NCBI GenBank assembly: GCA_030626465.1
Contig: DAOUOU010000186.1
Location: 1-5,202, forward strand
Length of the DNA stretch: 5,202 bases
Reading direction: 5' to 3'
DNA from: Bacteroidales bacterium
Lineage (GTDB): Bacteria; Bacteroidota; Bacteroidia; Bacteroidales; UBA10428
Position numbers and translations under genes: made by a program. Positions 1 to 5,202 of this stretch are shown here, piece after piece (positions within the stretch are counted from its first letter, which is position 1; each line of letters opens with the position of its first letter). The notes under the pieces are model-generated. The model saw only the letters and a program-made list of their open reading frames with translations. It was not told where the DNA came from and made no database searches.

Positions 1-26
1 ATTTCAACATTATAATAAGTTGAAAT
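1..26. repeat. AT-rich inverted repeat at window edge
   Basis: ATTTCAAC (1-8) and GTTGAAAT (19-26) are perfect 8-bp inverted arms around a 10-base loop. The stem may continue beyond the left edge. It could be a terminator for a gene outside the window or for uvrA transcripts, which would reach it about 200 bases after the stop codon. No clear U-tract follows on the visible plus side, so the role is unsettled. Confidence 0.4.
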
Positions 27-60
27 AATAAAATATTTTATACTTTGCTAATCTAAAGGA

Positions 61-157
61 TTAACTGATTAATTGAAGTTTACAAATCGAAATTCGTCAT
101 TTCATCAGTTCACCAGTTCCCCAGTTCATCAATCTTCTGTCTTTTGTCTTCTGTTTT
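61..157. repeat. Degenerate 8-bp and 7-bp tandem repeats in the spacer
   Basis: The spacer left of uvrA is built from short repeated words. Two related 8-mers, TTAACTGA and TTAATTGA, occupy 61-76. Five 8-mers of consensus GTTCAYCA occupy 92-131: ATTCGTCA, TTTCATCA, GTTCACCA, GTTCCCCA, GTTCATCA. Three 7-mers of consensus CTTYTGT follow at 134-154. No reading frame, CRISPR-like spacing or tRNA fold is visible. The array is probably a simple or dispersed intergenic repeat; its function is unknown. Confidence 0.6.
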
Positions 158-174
158 CTCACATCTTTTAATTA

Positions 175-203
175 TTTGCTACCTTAACCAAAGCTTACCT
201 TTG
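175..203 (+). promoter_or_regulatory. Promoter-like motif pointing into the uvrA 3' end
   Basis: TACCTTTG at 196-203 fits the Bacteroidota -7 consensus TAnnTTTG exactly, with TTTG at 175-178 as a possible -33 element. The 17-base gap is slightly shorter than the roughly 19 bases usually quoted. Transcription from it would run antisense into the end of uvrA. No plus-strand gene follows, so this may be a chance match. Confidence 0.2.
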
Positions 204-226
204 TATAAGAAGATTGGATTAGGTGA

Positions 227-3037
227 TTAACTCATAGAGTGGTTAAGCTTACTTTTCAGAAATTTCCCGGTATACGAGTTTTTGCACTCAATCATTTTCT
301 CGGGAGTGCCTTCAAATACGATGTATCCCCCTTTATCTCCTCCTTCGGGTCCAAGATCAATAACCCAGTCGGCACATTTTATTATTTCCTGGTTGTGTTC
401 AATAATAACAATAGAGTGACCTTTTTCAATCAAAGCATTAAAAGATACCAGTAATTTTTTAATATCATGAAAGTGAAGGCCGGTTGTAGGTTCATCGAAA
501 ATAAACAGTGTTGGTGCACTTTTGTCCAAAGCTAAGAATGATGCTAATTTCACCCGCTGACTTTCTCCACCGCTTAAAGTGCTTGACGATTGTCCGAGTT
601 TGATATAGCCTAATCCAACTGAAGCTAAGGGAGATAATTTATCAGTAATCTTTTTTTCTAGGCCTGTATTCTTTGCTGAAAAAAACTCAATAGCTTCGTT
701 TACAGTCATTTCAAGAAGATCGTGAATATTCTTTTCTTTATAACGAACTTCCAGTATATCGTCTTTAAATCTTTGTCCCTTGCATTGATCACAAGTCAGG
801 ATGACATCGGCCATGAATTGCATCTCTACCTTAATAATTCCTTCGCCCTGACACTCTTCACACCTTCCTCCATCTACGTTGAAAGAGAAATGAGCCGGTT
901 TATAGTTATTACTCACTGCATAAGGCTGGATTGAATATAATTTGCGTATTTCATCATAAGCTTTCATGTATGTGACAGGATTCGATCTTGATGATTTTCC
1001 AATAGGATTTTGATCAACAAATTCAACAGAAGTAATCGTATTTATATCTCCTTCCAACCGACTGAATTTCCCGCTTTTTTCTCCATACCCTTCAATAATT
1101 TTACTAAGGGCGGGATACAATATATTTCTTATAAGGGAAGACTTTCCTGAACCACTTACACCGGAAATAACAGTTAAAATATTTAGAGGTATTCTAACAT
1201 CAATATTTTTAAGGTTATTCTCTCTGGCTGAGATAATTGAGACATAGTTATTCCAGTATCTTCTGTGGGCAGGAATATCGATTTTTTCTTTATGAGTCAG
1301 ATATCTTGCTGTAAGACCATTGCTTTCTTTTAATAATTTTTTATAAGGTCCGGCAAATATCAGTTCACCTCCCAATCGTCCTGCCATTGGTCCAATATCA
1401 ATAACTTCATCGCTGACACGGATGATCTCCTCTTCATGCTCCACCATCAGAATAGTATTACCGATCTTTTTTAGATCGTTAAGAACTTTTAATAGTCTGT
1501 GTGTATCTCGGGGGTGCAATCCTATGCTGGGCTCATCAAGTATATATAATGACCCAACAAGGCTGCTTCCCAGGCTGGTAGCCAGGTTGATACGTTGCGA
1601 TTCCCCGCCGGACAAGGTAGATGAAAGACGATTCAATGTGAGGTATCCAAGACCGACATTGCACAAATAATCAAGTCTGTTCTGAATCTCAAGCAGCAGG
1701 CGACTTGCAACGTTCTTTTCATATTTTGTAAGCTTGATGGTATCAAATATTTGTGTCAGGTTTTCGGCAGAAAGATCCACCAGTTCCTGGATAGAATATC
1801 CTGATACCTTAACATATCCGCATTCTTTTTTTAGTCGTTTGCCATTGCAGTCGGGACAAGTGGTTTTTCCCCTGTAACGGGCAAGCATAACACGATACTG
1901 GATCTTATACTTTTTCTCTTCGAGTTTTTTGAAGAACTTGTTCAGTCCTCCAAAATAGCGATTTCCGGACCAGAGTAATTGATATTGTTCTTCAGTGAGC
2001 TGGTAAATTGGTTTATGAATAGGAAAACCAAACTGATCAGCACTATATATAAGTTTGTTTCTCCATTTTTGCATTTTTTCACCCCTCCAGCATACAATAG
2101 CATCTTCATAAACAGAAAGATTTTTGTCAGGAATAACCAGATCCTTATCAATGCCGATTATCTTCCCGTAGCCTTCACAAACGGGGCAGGCTCCAACAGG
2201 ATTGTTAAAGCTGAACATGTGCACTGATGGTTCATCGAATGTGATACCATCCGATTCAAATTTGTTAGAAAATACTTTGATTTTGACTTCCTTTTCATTA
2301 AAAGTCCGTACCATACAAATTTTATCACCCAATCTGTATGCTTCCTGCACAGAATCAGCATACCTGGAAAGCGAGTCATCATCATACTTAATTACAATGC
2401 GATCAATAACCAAATAGAATTCTTGAGCGTTCTTAACAATAGACTGTGATAGTTCCTCAATTTTTAAAATTTCATTATTTATCCTTACCCTGTTGATTCC
2501 CATATGTTTTAAATCGGAGAGTAACTGATCATAGCCTATCTTGTTATGAGCATCAAAGGGTGCCAGAATAAGAGCTTTTGTATCTTTTTTCAATGAGACA
2601 ATGTAATCCACAACATCAGTTACAGATTCTTTTTTTACTATTTTTCCTGATACAGGTGAATAGGTTTGACCTATCCTGGCAAATAGAAGTTTTAAATAAT
2701 CATAGATCTCAGTGGAAGTGCCCACAGTGGAGCGCGGATTACGGGTATTTACTTTTTGTTCAATGGCGATGGCCGGAGGCAGACCTTGAATCGCATCGAC
2801 TTCCGGTTTGTTCATTCTTCCCAGAAATTGCCGTGCATACGATGAAAGACTTTCAACATATCTCCTTTGCCCCTCGGCATAAATTGTATCAAAAGCAAGT
2901 GATGATTTACCGGAACCAGACAGGCCAGTAATGACAGTGAAGCTATTTCTCGGAATCTTTACATCGATATTTTTTAAGTTATGAATTTTTGCTCCTTTTA
3001 CAACGATACTTTCCCTATTTTTACTGGTTTCTGGCAT
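227..3037 (-). CDS. uvrA: Excinuclease ABC subunit A (UvrA), complete
   Basis: UvrA is the cytoplasmic dimeric ABC ATPase that finds bulky DNA lesions and loads UvrB in nucleotide excision repair. The 936 residues match the usual length of about 940. ATPase half 1 has Walker A GLSGSGKS (38-45), signature LSGGESQR (475-482), Walker B with ILDEPS (499-504) and H-loop His534. Half 2 has Walker A GVSGSGKS (626-633), signature at 821-828, Walker B with IFDEPT (846-851) and His881. The C-terminal zinc finger is intact (Cys726, 729, 749, 752). The UvrB-binding and insertion regions between Walker A 1 and signature 1 are present, so this is the canonical class and not UvrA2. Cysteine pairs 284/287 and 394/397 remain, but their expected partner ligands are missing, with NKFESDGI and SPVSG in those places. 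The ATG start fits the conserved N-terminus; no SD precedes it. It is divergent from the sigma gene. Confidence 0.97.
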   Translation of the reverse strand: MPETSKNRESIVVKGAKIHNLKNIDVKIPRNSFTVITGLSGSGKSSLAFDTIYAEGQRRYVESLSSYARQFLGRMNKPEVDAIQGLPPAIAIEQKVNTRNPRSTVGTSTEIYDYLKLLFARIGQTYSPVSGKIVKKESVTDVVDYIVSLKKDTKALILAPFDAHNKIGYDQLLSDLKHMGINRVRINNEILKIEELSQSIVKNAQEFYLVIDRIVIKYDDDSLSRYADSVQEAYRLGDKICMVRTFNEKEVKIKVFSNKFESDGITFDEPSVHMFSFNNPVGACPVCEGYGKIIGIDKDLVIPDKNLSVYEDAIVCWRGEKMQKWRNKLIYSADQFGFPIHKPIYQLTEEQYQLLWSGNRYFGGLNKFFKKLEEKKYKIQYRVMLARYRGKTTCPDCNGKRLKKECGYVKVSGYSIQELVDLSAENLTQIFDTIKLTKYEKNVASRLLLEIQNRLDYLCNVGLGYLTLNRLSSTLSGGESQRINLATSLGSSLVGSLYILDEPSIGLHPRDTHRLLKVLNDLKKIGNTILMVEHEEEIIRVSDEVIDIGPMAGRLGGELIFAGPYKKLLKESNGLTARYLTHKEKIDIPAHRRYWNNYVSIISARENNLKNIDVRIPLNILTVISGVSGSGKSSLIRNILYPALSKIIEGYGEKSGKFSRLEGDINTITSVEFVDQNPIGKSSRSNPVTYMKAYDEIRKLYSIQPYAVSNNYKPAHFSFNVDGGRCEECQGEGIIKVEMQFMADVILTCDQCKGQRFKDDILEVRYKEKNIHDLLEMTVNEAIEFFSAKNTGLEKKITDKLSPLASVGLGYIKLGQSSSTLSGGESQRVKLASFLALDKSAPTLFIFDEPTTGLHFHDIKKLLVSFNALIEKGHSIVIIEHNQEIIKCADWVIDLGPEGGDKGGYIVFEGTPEKMIECKNSYTGKFLKSKLNHSMS

Positions 3038-3069
3038 GGAAATTGAATGAAATAAATGAATTTTTTTTG

Positions 3070-3077
3070 CAAAGGTA
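3070..3077 (-). promoter_or_regulatory. Candidate uvrA promoter -7 element
   Basis: On the minus strand this reads TACCTTTG, an exact match to the Bacteroidota -7 consensus TAnnTTTG, with the box ending 32 bases before the uvrA ATG. I see no convincing TTTG -33 element at the expected distance upstream, where the minus strand is a T-rich run. The predicted leader is short, about 25 bases, and has no SD. No LexA-type operator was recognised. Confidence 0.45.
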
Positions 3078-3110
3078 TTTGAATTAAGAAAAAAAAATAC
3101 TTACTTGCAG

Positions 3111-3118
3111 TATAATTG
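3111..3118 (+). promoter_or_regulatory. Candidate sigma-gene promoter -7/-10 element
   Basis: TATAATTG matches TAnnTTTG at all but one position and also contains a perfect TATAAT. It would start transcription near 3125, giving a leader of about 70 bases that begins just before the first AAGGAGG motif. No good -33 or -35 partner is evident; the upstream stretch is A-rich. The element lies between the divergent uvrA and sigma genes. Confidence 0.35.
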
Positions 3119-3130
3119 TAACACAAATCT

Positions 3131-3153
3131 AAGGAGGAATGCCTATAGGATAG
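3131..3153 (+). promoter_or_regulatory. Upstream SD plus four-codon leader reading frame
   Basis: AAGGAGG (3131-3137) is followed after one base by ATG CCT ATA GGA TAG (3139-3153), encoding Met-Pro-Ile-Gly and a stop. It is in the same frame as the sigma gene, whose GTG lies 57 bases after this ATG. A one-base SD spacing is too tight for efficient initiation, so translation is uncertain. The motif is identical to the SD used by the sigma gene, while no other gene here has one. It could be a leader minigene, a ribosome standby site or a relic of an older start. Confidence 0.35.
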
Positions 3154-3155
3154 TT

Positions 3156-3193
3156 CTACTTTCTTTTTCGTATAACAAATAAAAAGGAGGTAG
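3156..3193 (+). promoter_or_regulatory. Hairpin that would hide the sigma-factor SD
   Basis: The pyrimidine tract at 3156-3168 (CTACTTTCTTTTT) can pair over 13 contiguous positions with 3181-3193 (AAAAAGGAGGTAG). That gives three G-C, eight A-U and two G-U pairs and a 12-base loop. The right arm contains the whole SD AAGGAGG (3184-3190), which ends 5 bases before the GTG start. The stem is weak and A-U-rich, so it could melt with heat or be displaced by a ribosome on the preceding minigene. The pairing is visible in the sequence; regulation is inferred. Confidence 0.45.
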
Positions 3194-3195
3194 TT

Positions 3196-3789
3196 GTGAA
3201 AACTCTCAGTAGCCTCACTGATTTCGAACTTGTCCAAGAGTATTTGGATGGTAAGAGGACAAGCATCGAAGTGTTAATTAATAGGCATAGAAAAAAAGTC
3301 TACACTTATATTTTATTGGTAGTAAAAGATCAACATCTGGCTGAAGATGTTTTTCAGGAAACTTTTATTAAAGTAATCAAATCATTAAAGGAGGGGCGAT
3401 ACAGGGATAATGGAAGATTTATTTCATGGGTGATTCGTATTGCACATAATTTAATGATTGATCATTTTAGAAAAGAGAAGCAACTAAATACAATCTCGAA
3501 TGACAGTTACGAAAACGATATCTTCAATTCGAAAAAATTTGCTGAAAGAACAATTGAAGAGAAGATTGTTTTCGATCAGATTTCGAAGGATGTAAGACAA
3601 CTGATTCAGGAACTGCCGGATGATCAGAAAGAGGTAGTTATTCTCAGGCATTATTGCGGATTGAGCTTCAAAGAAATTGCCGAACAAACAAATGTAAGCA
3701 TCAATACTGCACTTGGGCGAATGAGGTATGCTCTGATTAATTTGCGTAGGATGATCAAAGAAAAGAACCTTACTTTATCATTGAAATAG
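3196..3789 (+). CDS. ECF-type RNA polymerase sigma-70 family factor
   Basis: A 197-residue sigma factor that would direct RNA polymerase to a specific promoter set. Region 2 spans about 26-95, with the core-binding stretch AEDVFQETFIKV (49-60) and the promoter-melting part RFISWVIRIAHNLMIDHFR (74-92). A linker of about 40 residues follows. Region 4 spans about 126-187, with helix-turn-helix SFKEIAEQTNVSINTALGRM (157-176). Having only regions 2 and 4 is the ECF layout. The start is GTG at 3196, chosen because AAGGAGG lies 5 bases upstream and the next upstream in-frame codon that could start is cut off by TAG at 3151. It resembles the Bacteroidales sigma factors usually annotated loosely as RpoE or SigW, but the regulon cannot be read from sequence. 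No membrane anti-sigma gene is adjacent. The leader suggests translational control. Confidence 0.92.
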   Translation: MKTLSSLTDFELVQEYLDGKRTSIEVLINRHRKKVYTYILLVVKDQHLAEDVFQETFIKVIKSLKEGRYRDNGRFISWVIRIAHNLMIDHFRKEKQLNTISNDSYENDIFNSKKFAERTIEEKIVFDQISKDVRQLIQELPDDQKEVVILRHYCGLSFKEIAEQTNVSINTALGRMRYALINLRRMIKEKNLTLSLK

Positions 3790-3810
3790 AGCGAGAGGAA
3801 AAAATTGAAA

Positions 3811-3836
3811 AAAATATTCAGGAAAAGAAATATTTT
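3811..3836 (+). repeat. A-U hairpin downstream of the sigma gene
   Basis: AAAATATT (3811-3818) and AATATTTT (3829-3836) form a perfect 8-bp stem with a 10-base loop, starting 22 bases after the sigma stop codon. It is made only of A-T pairs and is not followed by a continuous T-tract, so it is at best a weak terminator or an RNA-end stabiliser between the sigma gene and the following small gene. Confidence 0.3.
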
Positions 3837-3857
3837 GTACAATTTATCGTTTTGTAC
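3833..3857. repeat. Repeated TTTTGTAC with inverted half-sites
   Basis: TTTTGTAC occurs at 3833-3840 and again at 3850-3857, 17 bases apart. The first copy overlaps the perfect palindrome TTGTACAA (3835-3842). GTACAA (3837-3842) and TTGTAC (3852-3857) also form an inverted pair around a 9-base loop. The site lies 35 bases before the small gene's ATG, where an operator could sit. No known regulator site was recognised. Confidence 0.3.
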
Positions 3858-3863
3858 TTGATA

Positions 3864-3871
3864 TAAATTTT
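3864..3871 (+). promoter_or_regulatory. Weak promoter candidate for the small gene
   Basis: TAAATTTT matches TAnnTTTG at all but the last base and lies 20 bases before the ATG at 3892. A TTTTG at 3833-3837 or 3850-3854 could serve as the upstream element, but neither is ideally spaced. In such A/T-rich DNA this is weak evidence, and read-through from the sigma gene is equally possible. Confidence 0.2.
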
Positions 3872-3891
3872 AATGAAATACAATTTTGCCT

Positions 3892-4089
3892 ATGACAAAA
3901 ACCTCTACTATTCATTTCACTATTAACAATCTTGCATCGAAATCAGGGAGAGAGCTGATAAATATTGATACATTATTTAATTTTCAGAACGAATTTGAAG
4001 ATGTATATGAGATGCTGAATCGGTTAGAATTAGATGTTCGTCAGCAAGTAGTAAATAAACTACTTAAATTTGCCTCTCAAATTGATTAG
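3892..4089 (+). CDS. Small protein of unknown function (65 aa)
   Basis: I do not recognise this protein. I chose the ATG at 3892; an in-frame TTG two codons upstream would add only two residues. It has no cysteine, signal peptide or membrane segment. Residues 7-14 (IHFTINNL) look like a beta strand. From about 31 to the end, hydrophobic residues recur every three or four positions (Phe35, Val38, Leu42, Leu45, Val49, Val53, Leu57, Phe60, Ile64), as in an amphipathic helix that might mediate pairing. No SD is visible, as for uvrA and mdh. It follows the sigma gene in the same direction by about 100 bases and ends just before a strong terminator, so the two may share a transcript. A role in controlling the sigma factor is possible but not shown. 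The terminator and ordinary-looking composition make a real gene likely. Confidence 0.65.
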   Translation: MTKTSTIHFTINNLASKSGRELINIDTLFNFQNEFEDVYEMLNRLELDVRQQVVNKLLKFASQID

Positions 4090-4107
4090 ATAAAGATTGT
4101 TTGGAAG

Positions 4108-4142
4108 AAAAAAACCGTTAGAAATATCTAATGGTTTTTTTT
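4108..4142. terminator. Bidirectional intrinsic terminator between converging genes
   Basis: A 15-bp stem pairs 4108-4122 with 4127-4141 around the loop AATA, with a single G-U in the plus-strand RNA. The A7 left arm and T8 right tract (4135-4142) provide a U-tract in both directions. It ends transcription of the small gene, whose stop is 18 bases before the stem, and of mdh. The mdh stop codon and last few codons lie inside the right arm. Confidence 0.88.
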
Positions 4143-5078
4143 ATTCCCTTTTCTTAAACTATCTAAAACTTCCATCATTTCTCTTACCGCATCAGCAGAT
4201 TTATGCAAAAGTTGTTTTTCTTCTTCATCCAATTTCAATTCAATAATCTGTTCAATGCCGTTACAGCCCAACACAACCGGTACTCCCACATAAACATCTT
4301 CTAAACCGAATTCACCTTCAAGTTTCACACAACAGGGAAGAACTCTTTTCTGATTTCTGGCAACGGCCTCAGCCATACGGGCAGCTGCTGACCCTGGAGC
4401 ATACCAGGCTGATGTGCCCATAAGTTTCACCAGTTCTCCACCTCCGAACTTGGTTCGTTCGATAATAGAACCTATTTTTTCTTTAGAAAGCACATCTGAA
4501 AGAGGAACACCGCAAACAGTGGTAAATCGGGGTAGAGGAACCATAGTATCTCCATGGCCGCCCATAAGAACAGCCTGAATATCTTTTGGAGATATGTTTA
4601 ATTCATTTGCAATAAATGCTCTGTAACGACCGGTATCCAGAACACCTGCCATTCCCATTACCCTTGTTCTGGGTAGATTAGATGCAATGTGAGCCTGATA
4701 AGTCATTACATCTAATGGATTTGATACAACTATAATTGTTGTATCAGGCGAATACTTTATAATATTTTCTGTAACACCTTTAACAATTTCAGCATTTACT
4801 TCAATCAGATCATTTCTACTCATACCAGGCTTTCTGGGCAAACCTGATGTAATTACCACAACACTTGAACATGCAGTTGCTTCGTAATCGTTTGTAACTC
4901 CTATGGTTTTTGTATTAAACCTGTCAATAGGGGAACTTTGCCAGATATCAAGAGCCACACCTTCAGCTAATCCTTCTTTAATATCCAGCAAGACCACTTC
5001 GCTTGCAGCATCCTGATGTGCCAATACATCGGCACATGATGAGCCAACATTGCCGGCACCTATTACAGTGATTTTCAT
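4128..5078 (-). CDS. mdh: NAD-dependent malate dehydrogenase, complete
   Basis: It interconverts malate and oxaloacetate using NAD in central carbon metabolism (TCA cycle or its reductive branch) in the cytoplasm. The 316 residues belong to the LDH-like MDH family. The Rossmann motif GAGNVG is at 7-12, and Asp32 at the end of the second strand indicates NAD over NADP. The substrate loop LPRKPGMSR (80-88) has Arg82 and Arg88; Arg at 82, where lactate dehydrogenase has Gln, indicates malate. Further active-site residues are Asn120 in SNP, Asp148 and Arg151 in LDTGR, and His175 in GGHGD. The ATG start begins directly with the Rossmann strand (MKITVIGAG), and no SD precedes it. It converges on the small gene, and its last codons (Lys-Lys-Asn-His-stop) are part of the shared terminator. 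No frameshift or missing key residue is seen. Confidence 0.96.
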   Translation of the reverse strand: MKITVIGAGNVGSSCADVLAHQDAASEVVLLDIKEGLAEGVALDIWQSSPIDRFNTKTIGVTNDYEATACSSVVVITSGLPRKPGMSRNDLIEVNAEIVKGVTENIIKYSPDTTIIVVSNPLDVMTYQAHIASNLPRTRVMGMAGVLDTGRYRAFIANELNISPKDIQAVLMGGHGDTMVPLPRFTTVCGVPLSDVLSKEKIGSIIERTKFGGGELVKLMGTSAWYAPGSAAARMAEAVARNQKRVLPCCVKLEGEFGLEDVYVGVPVVLGCNGIEQIIELKLDEEEKQLLHKSADAVREMMEVLDSLRKGNKKNH

Positions 5079-5126
5079 ATTATTATGTGTTTTTCTTCAA
5101 AAAGTGTTTTCCATCAACATGCAATA

Positions 5127-5152
5127 CAATAATACTAATTTTTACAAAGTTT
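5127..5152 (-). promoter_or_regulatory. Candidate mdh promoter elements
   Basis: Two minus-strand octamers are each one base off TAnnTTTG: AAACTTTG (5145-5152) and TATTATTG (5127-5134). They would give leaders of about 60 and 40 bases. Neither has a clear TTTG at the expected -33 distance, so I cannot choose between them. The mdh promoter is probably in this stretch. Confidence 0.25.
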
Positions 5153-5202
5153 CGGTAGATATTGCTAATGAAACAGAGAAACAAGTCAAATGTTTTTCCA
5201 AA

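Noticed and set aside
92..154. CRISPR array in the spacer repeats
   Set aside because: Units are 7-8 bp and directly adjacent, with no unique spacers and no cas genes, so this is not a CRISPR array.
187..205. CAAAG...CTTTG inverted repeat just after the uvrA stop as a uvrA terminator
   Set aside because: The stem is only 5 bp with no U-tract in the minus-strand RNA, too weak to call a terminator.
2578..2931. Plus-strand open frame of 117 codons opposite uvrA
   Set aside because: It lies entirely within the well-supported uvrA gene on the other strand, and its translation resembles no family. It is a shadow frame.
3139..3789. Longer sigma factor starting at ATG 3139
   Set aside because: An in-frame TAG at 3151-3153 stops it after four codons, and the GTG at 3196 has a well-placed SD.
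3805..3861. Eighteen-codon TTG-started frame (Leu/Met-Lys-Lys-Ile-Phe...) after the sigma gene, in the same frame as it
   Set aside because: It is too short, has a weak start and purine-rich upstream sequence only, and overlaps the A-U hairpin and the TTTTGTAC repeats. It is most likely the chance open tail after the sigma TAG.
5168..5202. ATG at the right edge opening a plus-strand frame (Met-Lys-Gln-Arg-Asn-Lys...) divergent from mdh
   Set aside because: Only about a dozen codons are visible, with no SD and a weak promoter-like TAATTTTT at 5136-5143. It could be the start of a neighbouring gene, but the window does not allow a call.

Overview
The window is AT-rich, compact bacterial chromosome, most likely from the phylum Bacteroidota (Bacteroidales or a relative). 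Three things support this. The UvrA sequence has the zinc-site losses I associate with that phylum. Octamers fitting the Bacteroidota -7 promoter consensus TAnnTTTG lie near gene starts. Three of the four genes lack any Shine-Dalgarno (SD) sequence, as is usual there. The assignment comes from recognition, not from a database search.

Layout, left to right: (1) 1-226 is a non-coding spacer holding an 8-bp inverted repeat at the edge and short degenerate tandem repeats of 8-bp and then 7-bp units. (2) 227-3037, minus strand, is a complete uvrA, the damage-recognition ATPase of nucleotide excision repair. (3) 3038-3195 is a divergent promoter region and an unusual leader. (4) 3196-3789, plus strand, is a complete ECF-type RNA polymerase sigma factor starting at GTG. 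(5) 3892-4089, plus strand, is an unrecognised protein of 65 residues. (6) 4108-4142 is a strong two-way terminator between converging genes. (7) 4128-5078, minus strand, is a complete NAD-dependent malate dehydrogenase whose last codons lie inside that terminator. (8) 5079-5202 is the mdh upstream region, cut by the window edge.

The genes do not form an obvious pathway: DNA repair, transcription control and central carbon metabolism lie side by side. No mobile element, CRISPR array, tRNA or rRNA is visible, and all four genes look intact.

The most interesting part is the sigma-factor leader. It holds two identical AAGGAGG motifs 53 bp apart. The first abuts a four-codon reading frame that ends in TAG. 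The second, which serves the sigma GTG start, can be completely hidden in a 13-bp hairpin with a pyrimidine tract that begins just after that TAG. This resembles a translational switch (leader-peptide or RNA-thermometer type). That is inference from base pairing and has not been shown.
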